Source: CAYGZQ01 sp964354375 [NCBI: uncultured Planctomycetota bacterium]
GTDB lineage: Bacteria; JAJVIF01; JAPKYR01
Reading direction: 5' to 3'
Length of the DNA stretch: 47,780 bases
Assembly: GCA_964354375.1 (NCBI GenBank)
Contig: CAYGZQ010000027.1
Coordinates: 1-47,780, forward strand
Both the position numbers and the translations under genes were made by a program. The notes beneath the pieces were generated by a model that was not told the origin of the DNA, ran no database searches, and worked only from the letters and a program-made list of their open reading frames with translations. This document shows positions 32,723-41,318 of the stretch, one piece after another (the stretch's first letter is position 1; every line of letters begins with the position of its first letter).

Positions 32723-34540
32723 ATGCTCCGTTACATCGTCCGGCGGATTCTCCAGCTTATACCGGTGCTTTTCGGCATCAGTCTCATCACGTTCACGCTC
32801 TCTTTCATAATTCCCGGCGACCCGGTGCGATCGATCATGGGCCAGCGCTCAGACAGGGAAGCTGAGCTGAGGATCAGGCAGAAGTTCGGACTCGACAAGC
32901 CCTGGTACGTGCAGTACTGCATCTGGGTTCGAAACCTTGTCAGAAATCCCGGCGACCTCCCCCAGTGCAAGATGCGGGTCGAGACTCCCGAGGGTTCAGC
33001 GGTCTACCAATTCAGACTGCAGCACGACACCGTCCTGGCCACTGACGGGAGAATCCGTCCCGTCCTGGATGAGCCCTTCCAGAGAAACGTCATCACACAT
33101 CTCCAGGAACGCGGATGCCCGCCCCCCTCGACAGAGTCGGGCGAGCCCTTGGCGGGAGGAAGCTCACAGACACTCGTCAAAATCGATCGGTCGCGGGCAT
33201 CGCCCAGGGCGCTGCTCAGGGATTTCCAGGGGAAGGAGACCTGGTTCGATATCGACGCGGACGTCGAGGTTTGCGCGGGCGGCGGAACGGGCGGCATCGA
33301 TCTTGCGCGCGACGGCCTTAGCTACATCGCGTATTTTCGTCCCGAGGGTTTTCAGACCGGACGCGAGTTCACGGCGATTTTCGACCGGGCGGAGAAGACC
33401 GTCATCGACGGAATGTACGATCAGACATCGGCCGGGACAAGTTCAGTCAGGGACCTCCAGACACCGCTCTCGATGACGATCAGTCGCAGAGCGCATCGCG
33501 GCGGCACATGGTATTTCACGCTCGCCGGCGAGAACGGTCGAGAAGAAACCTACGAGTTGATGCCCAACGCGATTCTGATGCTCGGGGGGAATCGCTCGGA
33601 AGTGGGTCGGTTCAAGCCCGGGACAACCGCGAATGTCGCCTTCGTGAACAGGATCGATACGAGACTCTGGGCGATCTTTGACGGCGAATCCGAAAGCCTC
33701 CCGGAAGTGAAGACAGCGCGCGCAAATCATCCGGACAGCACCGTCGCCGGCGGCAGGATCGCCGACATGGTCCTCTCCCCGGCGGTCTGGTTCGATTTCG
33801 GACGATCCTATCGCCAGCAGCGCGAGGTGCGCGATATCATCCGAGGCAGCTTCAAGAACACGGCCTACCTGTCGGTTGTGGCGATGCTGATCGCCATTCT
33901 CGTCGGCATCTCGGCGGGAATAATCTCGGCGGTGCGACCGTATTCGTTCGTCGACTACCTCACCATGACCCTCGCGCTCATCGGCGTCAGCATGCCGGTG
34001 TTCTGGCTGGGCCTGATGCTGATTCTGCTTTTCCAGGGACAGCTCGGATGGATAACCGGCATCGGGTACGGCGAGATCGTGTGGCATGAGATCAATCTCG
34101 GTCTCTTCGTGCTGCGAATTCCGTGGCATCAGAACGTGATTCTGCCCGCAGTGACGCTCGCGACCGTGCCGATGGCGATCATCGCCAGGATGACGCGATC
34201 AAGCATGCTCGAGGTTATGAACCTGGATTACATCCGCACCGCGCGCGCCAAGGGTCTGAGCGAATGGACAGTCATCATCAGGCACGCTCTGAAGAACTCG
34301 CTCATACCGATCATCACCGTGATAGGGCTCGACTTTGCTATCCTGCTCGCGGGCGCGGTTCTGACCGAGACGGTTTTCAGTTGGCCGGGACTGGGGCGGG
34401 AAATCGTTGACGCAATCGAGTTCCGGGATTTTCCGGTCGTAATGGCAGGTGTTGTGCTTTTTGCGTTCGTGTTTGTGATGGTGAACCTGGTGGTCGATAT
34501 TCTGTACGCCTACGTCGATCCGCGGATAAGATACCAGTGA
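32723..34540 (+). CDS. DppB-type ABC transporter permease with a ~270-residue extracytoplasmic insertion
   Basis: A 605-residue inner-membrane permease of the dipeptide/oligopeptide/nickel family. The N-terminus is typical ([34 protein letters not shown]), and the C-terminal permease domain from about residue 370 has the EAA-type loop [72 protein letters not shown] in pattern. Between the first and second membrane segments, where relatives have about 70 residues, this protein has about 340, including an added beta-rich segment at roughly residues 78-350. It is therefore nearly twice normal length (310-340). A DppC-type gene follows after a MITE-like insertion. Confidence 0.92.
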   Translation: [605 protein letters not shown]

Positions 34541-34581
34541 ATCAGCCGGTGGACAGAGCGATCTCTCGATTTTCGCATACG

Positions 34582-34824
34582 CCCTTGCTTACGGGGCTGT
34601 TGAAAAACCTATTTCGATGCCGAATCGGGTGGCACCCTCAGGCAGAAAGACTGCGCGAGCAGGCTTTCTGCCTGGGGGTGTCCGATCTATTGACCCCTCT
34701 ATCCACGAGGCATTCAGGTGATTGGTCCAGCACCCCCAGGCTCGAGGACTCGCCTGAGGGTGCCACGCCTCATACGCTTTCCTTGCGCGAAATCGCATTT
34801 TTTCAACAGCCCCTCACGCAAGGG
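34582..34824. mobile_element. MITE-like element inside the permease operon (TIR GGGGCTGTTGAAAAA)
   Basis: About 243 bp with 15-bp perfect terminal repeats GGGGCTGTTGAAAAA (34593-34607) and TTTTTCAACAGCCCC (34799-34813), extended outward to about 26 bp by CCCTTGC/GCAAGGG. Inside are two stem-loops: 34630-34682 (GGCACCCTCAGGCAGAAAG arm) and 34729-34766 (CCAGGC-TCGAGGACTC-GCCTGA). There is no transposase; small frames across it are not credible genes. It accounts for most of the 321-bp gap between the two permease genes. Confidence 0.82.
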
Positions 34825-34861
34825 CCCCTGAATGCGGGCATACTAGAGTCCGAGAGTCATT

Positions 34862-35845
34862 GTGAGCGAAGAGAATCAGAATCCTGAGAGAAGGCCGACC
34901 ATCGAGCCGGGTACGCGCCGGACGGTGCACGGCATCGCGCCTGCGTTCCGAAGGCTTGCGCGATCGCGCTCCGCCTTCTTCGGGCTGATTGTTGTCGCCC
35001 TTCTCGTTCTCACCGCCCTACTCGCCCCGATCATAACGCCTCACGACATGTCCATGCAGTACCGGTCAGCCACCAAGCTTCCGCCCATGACCCGCATCCC
35101 GTGGTCGGAGATCAAGAAGGAGTTCGAGGGCGTTCCCGAGGGAAGGTTCCGTGAGGCGAAGACCAACCTCTTCATTCTCGGGACCGACAAATTCGGTCGG
35201 GACATCCTGTCGCGCATCCTGTTCGGGGCGCAGATATCGCTGCTCGTGGGAGTTATTGCCGAGATCATAGCCGTCGCGATCGGAGTTACCATCGGGGCTC
35301 TGGCGGGATATTTCGGCGGGCTGCTCGACAGCGTGCTCATGCGCGTCACCGACACGTTCTTCGCGTTCCCTTCCCTGCTTCTGGCGATCGGAATCCTGGC
35401 CGTCTTCGAGAAGCCCGGGCTGTTCACGATATTTGTCGCGCTCGGTGTTGTGGGATGGACGTCGATCGCGAGGATCGTGAGAGGGCAGGTCCTGAGCGTG
35501 AAGGAGGAGGATTTCGTCGAGGCGGCGCGCGCGATGGGCGCGAGCGACTCGCGAATAATCCTCAGGCACATTCTCCCGAACTCGCTCGCTCCGATCATTG
35601 TCGTCGGCACTCTCGGAGTGGCGGCGAACATTCTTGCGGAAGCCGGCCTGAGTTTTCTCGGGCTTGGAGTCCAGCCGCCGACACCGTCATGGGGAATCAT
35701 GCTCGCGGAGGGACGGAATCTGATCGAGAGCGCTCCGTGGATCTGCATTTTTCCGGGGCTCGCGATCCTGCTGACTGTTCTCGGATTCAATCTTCTCGGC
35801 GACGGTCTCAGGGACGCCCTCGATCCAAGACTGAAAGTGCAATAG
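34862..35845 (+). CDS. DppC-type ABC transporter permease
   Basis: A 327-residue partner permease. The first membrane segment is FFGLIVVALLVLTALLAPIITPHD, followed by LGTDKFGRDILSRILFGAQISLLVGV, the landmark of DppC/OppC proteins, and the EAA loop VKEEDFVEAARAMGASDSRIILRHILPNSLAPIIVV. About 25 extra residues (PMTRIPWSEIKKEFEGVPEGRF) sit between the first segment and the GTDKFGRD motif. The start is a GTG at 34862 with GAGAG upstream. The solute-binding protein and ATPases of the transporter are not in this window, so the substrate cannot be assigned. Confidence 0.92.
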   Translation: MSEENQNPERRPTIEPGTRRTVHGIAPAFRRLARSRSAFFGLIVVALLVLTALLAPIITPHDMSMQYRSATKLPPMTRIPWSEIKKEFEGVPEGRFREAKTNLFILGTDKFGRDILSRILFGAQISLLVGVIAEIIAVAIGVTIGALAGYFGGLLDSVLMRVTDTFFAFPSLLLAIGILAVFEKPGLFTIFVALGVVGWTSIARIVRGQVLSVKEEDFVEAARAMGASDSRIILRHILPNSLAPIIVVGTLGVAANILAEAGLSFLGLGVQPPTPSWGIMLAEGRNLIESAPWICIFPGLAILLTVLGFNLLGDGLRDALDPRLKVQ

Positions 35846-35872
35846 GCCATTCCCCTACGGTGGCCGTCACAG

Positions 35873-35990
35873 GCCCCCCTGTAGTCCCCCCCAAGGGGGG
35901 GACGGTGTTATTCGAGGCTTGATGAATCGTGAGCTCTGCAACAAGTTGACATATAAACGGTCCCCCCCTTGGGGGGGACTACAGGGGGGC
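35873..35990. mobile_element. 118-bp inverted-repeat element with 34-bp arms
   Basis: The arms at 35873-35906 (GCCCCCCTGTAGTCCCCC ...) and 35957-35990 pair at 33 of 34 positions around a 50-bp centre. Each arm also contains its own CCCCCCC-AA-GGGGGGG palindrome. It lies between the convergent dppC-type gene and lnt, with a CTTTTTT run just after the right arm, so it could also stop transcription of the permease operon. Confidence 0.75.
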
Positions 35991-36043
35991 TATAGACTTT
36001 TTTCCGCCGCGTCTCGCATGTAGACGCCACCGGACTAGGAAGA

Positions 36044-37675
36044 TTAGCGATAGGAGGCGGACGCATCCCCTTCCTCTCTGATGAGAAAAACCCCCAGGAG
36101 CAGAAGCAGGACATAAATCCCGCACAGCGCAGGTACCCAGTCGCCCCAGCGGGTGTACAAGGTCATCCCGACTCGTTTACCCACCGGCACCGTTATCGCA
36201 TCCGACACGAAAATCTCAGTCTGTTCGATCGTCCTTCCCTGCGGATCGATAACGCTCGATACGCCGGTGGTCGCGGCGCGGCAGAACCATATCCCGTTCT
36301 CCACCGACCGGTACGCATCGAATCGCGCGTGCTGGTAACTCGCATTGGTCTCGCCGAACCAGCTTGTGTTGGACACCAGCACGAGAATCTCCGCCCCGTT
36401 CCTGACAAGGGTCCTCGGTATCTGCGGGATGAAGCTCTCGTAGCAGATCACCGCCCCGATCTTCCCCACCGGCGTCTGGGCAACATGAAAACCCGATCCC
36501 TGGCTGATGTCGCTGTCGCCCCAGGGGTAGGCCGGGAACCAGCTCGTGACGTATTTTTTCATCGGGATGACTTCCCCGAACGGCACGAGATGGATTTTCG
36601 AGTAGACGGGAGTGACGGTGTTGTCGGGGCTGAACGCCACGAGGGAGTTGTACTCCTTCGGGTCGTTTCCCCAACTGAACGCTTTGTTCAGATCGAGAGG
36701 TTTCCCGTCGGCGGGAGAGAATGTGAGACACCCCACGAGGAACGTCGCGTCGAATGCCCTGGCAAGCTGAAGGATAGTGCTCATCGCGGGCGGATTTATG
36801 GCCGCGTCGGGGACAGCGGTCTCAGGCCAGATGACAAGCCTCTGCGTATCTTCCGGCTGCGTTGTCTGCGCCGACGCGCGATCGGACGTCAGCTTATCGA
36901 CCGTCAGCTTCGAGTAGGCCTCGATCGATCTCATCCTGAAGCTCTCGCCCCACTGAACGTTTGTCGGCTCGTTCCACTGCACCAGGGTAGCCTGGATATC
37001 GGGCTTTGGAAGGCTCCTTGCCAGCGACAGCGCCCCGTACAGCCCCGCCGCCCCGACAAGAATCACCGGCAGAATCGCAATGGGAAGAATTTTCGGTTTG
37101 AAACCACCGGCGATCAGATGCGCCAGCGCCTCATTGACATGAACGATGAGAAACGTCACGCCCCAGCATCCCGTGACCGCCGCGATCTGTATCAGCGGCA
37201 GGTTCTGAGATTGGGAGTGACATAGAAGAGGCCACGGAAATGCCAGGAACCCGATGCTCTGCTGATATTCCAGAAGCACGAGAATACCCGCCAGAACCGT
37301 GGCGAAAAAGTGGCTCCGATAGCGCCTCAGAATGTAGAACGCGATCAGAAACGCCAGCCCGAAGGCGACCGCATTCATGAAGGAGAGGAAGAACGTCCAG
37401 TGAAGTCCATAGGCGTTGACCCATTGAAGCGAGTAGAAGAGGTAGAGCCAGAATGTCGAGAATGCGAGGAAGAAGACCGCCCGGTACGAGCGGGTCCACA
37501 TCCTCAGGAGCATCGGGACGAGCGCTACAAACGCCACGGGCCAGAAGCGTCCGTCCTCGATCGGCAGGCAGAGAAGGGTCGCAGAGAGCAGGACGGCGAC
37601 GATGTCGGTCCCGATCATCATCAGAACGGAGTCGGTCAGGGGTTTGTTCCTTTTCGGTTCAGAGGTCTCTGACAT
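36044..37675 (-). CDS. lnt: Apolipoprotein N-acyltransferase
   Basis: A 543-residue inner-membrane enzyme that adds the third acyl chain to the N-terminal cysteine of lipoproteins. The first half has six to seven hydrophobic segments; the second half is the nitrilase domain with the catalytic Glu in LVIWPETAVPD, Lys in YSKIHLVPFGE and Cys in GAVICYESFIPQ, in the right order (about residues 286, 360 and 409). A last membrane segment (LCGIYVLLLLLGVFL) closes it. The ATG at 37675 is chosen because the 34-residue upstream extension of the frame is translated from a CCCCTCTCCAC repeat. This enzyme fits the many lipoproteins of the window. Confidence 0.95.
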   Translation of the reverse strand: MSETSEPKRNKPLTDSVLMMIGTDIVAVLLSATLLCLPIEDGRFWPVAFVALVPMLLRMWTRSYRAVFFLAFSTFWLYLFYSLQWVNAYGLHWTFFLSFMNAVAFGLAFLIAFYILRRYRSHFFATVLAGILVLLEYQQSIGFLAFPWPLLCHSQSQNLPLIQIAAVTGCWGVTFLIVHVNEALAHLIAGGFKPKILPIAILPVILVGAAGLYGALSLARSLPKPDIQATLVQWNEPTNVQWGESFRMRSIEAYSKLTVDKLTSDRASAQTTQPEDTQRLVIWPETAVPDAAINPPAMSTILQLARAFDATFLVGCLTFSPADGKPLDLNKAFSWGNDPKEYNSLVAFSPDNTVTPVYSKIHLVPFGEVIPMKKYVTSWFPAYPWGDSDISQGSGFHVAQTPVGKIGAVICYESFIPQIPRTLVRNGAEILVLVSNTSWFGETNASYQHARFDAYRSVENGIWFCRAATTGVSSVIDPQGRTIEQTEIFVSDAITVPVGKRVGMTLYTRWGDWVPALCGIYVLLLLLGVFLIREEGDASASYR

Positions 37676-37728
37676 TTCTTGATGTCCGACGGTCGTGGCG
37701 GACAGGGCTGATCCTGGGGCGGCGGACA

Positions 37729-37805
37729 CCTCACCCCCTGGCCCCCTCTCCACCTCACCCCCTAGCCCCCTCTCCACCTTGTGGAGAGGGGGAAGGGGGG
37801 TGAGG
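37729..37805. repeat. CCTCACCCCC / CCCCTCTCCAC inverted repeat, copy 2 with duplicated left arm
   Basis: It has the same consensus as 5295-5353, but the left arm (CCTCACCCCCTRGCCCCCTC) occurs twice in tandem before the CCTTGTGG centre and the right arm. It falls between lnt and hutU on the minus strand and creates a spurious N-terminal extension of the lnt frame. Confidence 0.75.
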
Positions 37806-37809
37806 AATT

Positions 37810-39468
37810 CTACTCCCTCATCATCGGTATTCTCACACTGTACTTCTTCGCGGTTTCGATCGCTTTCTCGTAGCCGGCATCTACATGACGCATCACGCCG
37901 GTTCCGGGATCATTGGTAAGCACCCGCGACAGCCTCGCGTCGCACGCCTCGGTCCCGTCGCAACAGATCACCATTCCCGCGTGGATGGAATATCCGATTC
38001 CCACGCCGCCGCCGTGATGCACGCTGACCCAGGTCGCGCCCGACACCGCGTTCAGCAAGGCGTTCAGAATCGGCCAGTCCGCGACAGCATCCGATCCGTC
38101 CTTCATGCCCTCCGTCTCGCGATTCGGGCTCGCGACAGAGCCCGTGTCCAGATGATCCCGACCGATCACGATCGGAGCCTTCACCTTCCCGGTCCGGACA
38201 AGCTCATTGAACTTCAGTCCCGCTTTCTCGCGATCGCCCATGCCGAGCCAGCATACTCTGGACGGCAGCCCCTGGAACTTCACGTGTTTCTCCGCCAGGT
38301 CTATCCAGCGCATCAGGGCCTTGTCATGCGGGAAAAGCTCCCGGATCGCATCGTCCGTGGCCGCGATATCCGCAGGGTCGCCGGAGAGCGCGCACCATCT
38401 GAACGGACCTTTTCCTTCGCAGAAGAGAGGCCGGATGTACGCGGGCACGAATCCGGGATAATCGAACGCATTCTTGACGCCGGCCTGCAGAGCCTGTCCC
38501 CTCAAGTTGTTGCCGTAATCGAAACACACGCTTCCCGCCGTCTGCAGATCGATGATCGCCCTGCAGTGCTCGCCCATCGCCCTCATGCTCTCTTTCGCGT
38601 AACGCTCGGGGTCCTTGAGGCGAAGCTGCAGCGCCTGATCGAAGGTCATCCCGTTCGGGACATAACCGTTGAGCGCATCGTGCGCGGATGTCTGGTCGGT
38701 GACAACGTCGGGGACAATTCCGCGCTTCGCGATTTCGGGGAAGATGTCGGCGGCGTTCCCTTCCAGACCTATCGAGAGAGGTCTCTTCGCCTTGACCGCA
38801 GCGTGCGCACGCTCCAGCGCGTCCTCCAGATCGTCGGTCGCCTCCATCAGGTACTTCGTCTCGAGCCGTCGTTTTATCCTGGCGGGATCAACCTCAACTG
38901 TCAGACCCACGCCCTCGTTCATCGTGATCGCCAGCGGCTGCGCTCCGCCCATACCGCCGAGTCCGGCCGTCAAAACAAACCTGCCCTTCAGAGAGCCGCC
39001 AAAATGCTGCCGCCCAAGCTCCGCGAGCGTCTCGTACGTCCCCTGCAGAATGCCCTGGGTGCCTATGTATATCCAGCTTCCCGCGGTCATCTGCCCGTAC
39101 ATCATCAGGCCGCGTTTCTCAAGCTCGTTGAAATGCTCCCATGTCGCCCATTTCGGGACGAGAAGCGAGTTCGCGATCAGAACGCGTGGTGCCTCCGGAT
39201 GCGTTTTGAAAACCCCCACCGGCTTCCCGCTCTGCACCAGAAGCGTCTCGTCAAGCTCAAGCTCTTTCAATGTGCGGACAATCGCGTGAAAGGCCTCCCA
39301 GTTTCTCGCGGCTTTTCCCGTGCCGCCGTACACAATCAGCTCCTGGGGTTTCTCGGCCACCTCGGGATCGAGATTGTTCATCAGCATCCGCATCGGGGCC
39401 TCGGTAAGCCAGCTTTTACAGCTGATCTCGGTTCCCCTGGGAGCTCTCACTGTGGTTACCGTGTCCAT
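37810..39468 (-). CDS. hutU: Urocanate hydratase (urocanase)
   Basis: A 552-residue enzyme that converts urocanate to imidazolonepropionate in histidine breakdown, using tightly bound NAD as electrophile. It is recognisable over its full length: [17 protein letters not shown] near the N-terminus, [25 protein letters not shown], the NAD-binding [15 protein letters not shown], the [10 protein letters not shown] region and the active-site cysteine in [15 protein letters not shown], then [17 protein letters not shown]. Length and motifs are normal. The ATG at 39468 has GGAG eight bases upstream. No other hut gene is nearby, so the pathway must be completed elsewhere. Confidence 0.97.
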   Translation of the reverse strand: MDTVTTVRAPRGTEISCKSWLTEAPMRMLMNNLDPEVAEKPQELIVYGGTGKAARNWEAFHAIVRTLKELELDETLLVQSGKPVGVFKTHPEAPRVLIANSLLVPKWATWEHFNELEKRGLMMYGQMTAGSWIYIGTQGILQGTYETLAELGRQHFGGSLKGRFVLTAGLGGMGGAQPLAITMNEGVGLTVEVDPARIKRRLETKYLMEATDDLEDALERAHAAVKAKRPLSIGLEGNAADIFPEIAKRGIVPDVVTDQTSAHDALNGYVPNGMTFDQALQLRLKDPERYAKESMRAMGEHCRAIIDLQTAGSVCFDYGNNLRGQALQAGVKNAFDYPGFVPAYIRPLFCEGKGPFRWCALSGDPADIAATDDAIRELFPHDKALMRWIDLAEKHVKFQGLPSRVCWLGMGDREKAGLKFNELVRTGKVKAPIVIGRDHLDTGSVASPNRETEGMKDGSDAVADWPILNALLNAVSGATWVSVHHGGGVGIGYSIHAGMVICCDGTEACDARLSRVLTNDPGTGVMRHVDAGYEKAIETAKKYSVRIPMMRE

Positions 39469-39536
39469 GTTCGATCTCCAGTTACGGTTTCGGCATCAGT
39501 GCGGCGTTATGATAGCAGAAACGGCGTCGATCCCGC

Positions 39537-39565
39537 TTGATTTAACCGCGGTTAAGGGGTAGACT
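39537..39565 (+). promoter_or_regulatory. ribA promoter with a palindromic operator in its spacer
   Basis: TTGATT (39537-39542), a 17-bp spacer and TAGACT (39560-39565). The spacer holds the perfect 14-bp palindrome TTAACCGCGGTTAA (39542-39555), overlapping the -35 end. Initiation near 39572 gives a leader of about 37 nt. The position suits a repressor site shared by the divergent hutU and ribA genes. Confidence 0.5.
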
Positions 39566-39608
39566 CATCCATGCGCACGCAAAGGCGCCGGATTGCCTTT
39601 TCCCTACG

Positions 39609-40316
39609 ATGTTCCGCTTCAAGACACGCAAAGCTTCGGAATTGCCCAGGGTGAGTTTGTATTCGGAAGCTCGTCTCCCCACATGCTTCGGGGAGTTCCG
39701 CGTCCACGTTTTCGTTAACGACCATGACGACAAGGAGCATGTCGCGCTGGACGTGGGCGACATTAGAGGCGCTCGCGGACTTCTGGTGAGGGTGCACTCG
39801 GAGTGTCTGACAGGAGAAACTCTCGGCAGCCTCAGGTGCGATTGCCGCGAGCAGCTTCACGAGTCGATGCGGATGATCGCCAAGGCCGGTCGCGGTCTGA
39901 TTATCTATCTGAGGCAGGAAGGACGCGGAATCGGCCTGGCAAACAAGGTCCGCGCCTACGCACTTCAGGACCAGGGTCTGGACACCGTCGACGCCAACCA
40001 TCAGCTCGGGTTCGGCGACGATGAGCGCGATTATGTCATGGCGGTCAGCATTCTGAAATTCTTCGATGTCAAGAGCCTTCTTCTCATCACCAATAACCCG
40101 GAGAAGATCAGGGACCTGAAGGAGCACGGGATCGAGATCATCCAGCGCGTGCCGATCGAGATAAGCCCGAATGAGTACTCGCTGGATTATCTCCGGACGA
40201 AACGCGACAAGGCCGGTCACATGCTGGACCATCTCGACCTCGACGATGCGGGCCGGCTGGTCGGTCTCCCCCTGAAGTCCTGCAGCGATGAGGACTCCTG
40301 CAAGCACGAAAGCTGA
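39609..40316 (+). CDS. ribA: GTP cyclohydrolase II
   Basis: A 235-residue single-domain GTP cyclohydrolase II, the first step of riboflavin synthesis from GTP. The zinc ligands C66, C77 and C79 lie in HSECLTGETLGSLRCDC; the active region LIIYLRQEGRGIGLANKVRAYALQDQG and the GTP-binding ANHQLGFGDDERDY, then LLLITNNPEKI, are intact. The N-terminal DHPB synthase domain that is often fused to it is absent, so this is the RibA-only form. The ATG at 39609 lacks a ribosome site. The pyrK gene follows after 12 bases. Confidence 0.95.
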   Translation: MFRFKTRKASELPRVSLYSEARLPTCFGEFRVHVFVNDHDDKEHVALDVGDIRGARGLLVRVHSECLTGETLGSLRCDCREQLHESMRMIAKAGRGLIIYLRQEGRGIGLANKVRAYALQDQGLDTVDANHQLGFGDDERDYVMAVSILKFFDVKSLLLITNNPEKIRDLKEHGIEIIQRVPIEISPNEYSLDYLRTKRDKAGHMLDHLDLDDAGRLVGLPLKSCSDEDSCKHES

Positions 40317-40328
40317 CTCCCGTTAGCC

Positions 40329-41171
40329 ATGCCGCCTTTGAAGAAAGTGAAACGCCGACAGCTTTCAGCCGAGGTCGCAGAGAACGTCGACCTCGCCCCG
40401 ACGCATCCCGGCCATTTCAGGCTCACGATCGCATCTCCCCGGCTCGCCGGTGAGGCCAGGCCCGGACAGTTCATACATGTACTTCCTCCGGGATCGGGAG
40501 AGATGCTTCGACGTCCGTTCTCCGTGCTCGGAGCCGACGCCGCAAAGGGAACGGTGACCATTCTCTTCAGAGCGATCGGCGAAGGCACGTCCGTTCTCTC
40601 CCAGGTTCGATCCGGTGACAAGCTGGACATCATCGGTCCGCTCGGGAACGGCTTTCCGCTCGATGTCGGGCGCTCCGCAGCGCTTGTCGGCGGCGGTGTG
40701 GGAATTCCTCCCCTCGTTTTCGTCGCCGAGAAGCTGATCGCAGCGGGCATGTCGACCGATCCCTCCGAATCGGAGCACATCAGCGTTTTCCTGGGAGCGC
40801 GCGACGCGGCGACCCTGGTGTGCATCGAAAATTTCCGGGCGATGGGCATCGAGCCGATTCTGTCGACAGAGGACGGCTCGCTTGGAGTCGAAGGTCTTGT
40901 CACCGACGCGCTCGACCGGGAGGGAGAATTCCAACGGGGATGCCTTGTCTATTCGTGCGGACCTCTCCCGATGCTGAAGGCGATCGCGGAATGGTCGCGC
41001 GGTCGCGGGCTCGAGTGTTTTGTCAGCCTTGAGAACAAGCTCGGATGCGGCATCGGCGCGTGCCTGGGCTGCAGCGTGCCGGTTCGAGATAAGGGCGGCG
41101 TTCGCTACGAGCGGGTGTGCTGCGACGGTCCGGTGTTCGATGCATCCCGCGTCGCTTTCGACCGCATGTAG
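40329..41171 (+). CDS. pyrK: Dihydroorotate dehydrogenase electron-transfer subunit PyrK-like
   Basis: A 280-residue flavin/iron-sulfur oxidoreductase. It has the FAD-binding ARPGQFIHVLPPGSGEMLRRPFSVLGAD, a NAD-binding segment with LVGGGVGIPPLVFVAEKL, and a C-terminal [2Fe-2S] motif ENKLGCGIGACLGCSVPV ... RYERVCCDGPVF with the PyrK cysteine spacing. PyrK passes electrons from PyrD (class 1B) to NAD. No pyrD is visible in the window; the gene is instead coupled to ribA, 12 bases downstream, which supplies the flavin precursor. A PyrK-like role for another partner cannot be excluded. Confidence 0.92.
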   Translation: MPPLKKVKRRQLSAEVAENVDLAPTHPGHFRLTIASPRLAGEARPGQFIHVLPPGSGEMLRRPFSVLGADAAKGTVTILFRAIGEGTSVLSQVRSGDKLDIIGPLGNGFPLDVGRSAALVGGGVGIPPLVFVAEKLIAAGMSTDPSESEHISVFLGARDAATLVCIENFRAMGIEPILSTEDGSLGVEGLVTDALDREGEFQRGCLVYSCGPLPMLKAIAEWSRGRGLECFVSLENKLGCGIGACLGCSVPVRDKGGVRYERVCCDGPVFDASRVAFDRM

Positions 41172-41178
41172 CACGTGC

Positions 41179-41295
41179 CGGGTGCCGGGCATAGACTGAG
41201 TGAGTCTTCGAACGTGTCTGTGCCCGCTATGTGTTGTGCCGGCAGTCTATTCGAAATGCCTACAAGCTCGCGGACTCGCTTGTAGGCGCCACCCG
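41179..41295. repeat. Nested hairpin element, inner loop TCGCGGACTC
   Basis: The inner stem is perfect: GCCTACAAGC (41258-41267), loop TCGCGGACTC, GCTTGTAGGC (41278-41287). Imperfect outer arms CGGGTGCC (41179-41186) and GCCACCCG (41288-41295) recall the element at 5132-5198. The loop differs by one base from that of the hairpin inside the MITE at 34742-34751. Confidence 0.6.
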
Positions 41296-41318
41296 ACCCC
41301 ACCCGCAGGATGCGCATG

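Noticed and set aside
34537-34887. 116-residue open frame between the permease genes
   Set aside because: Most of it is the MITE-like element, and the translation shows no protein-like pattern.
37729-37805. Possible CRISPR-like direct repeat
   Set aside because: Only two tandem left arms of about 24 bp with no spacers; it is an inverted-repeat element with a duplicated arm.
37885-39540. 551-residue open frame on the plus strand
   Set aside because: It is antisense to hutU, which is full length and conserved throughout.
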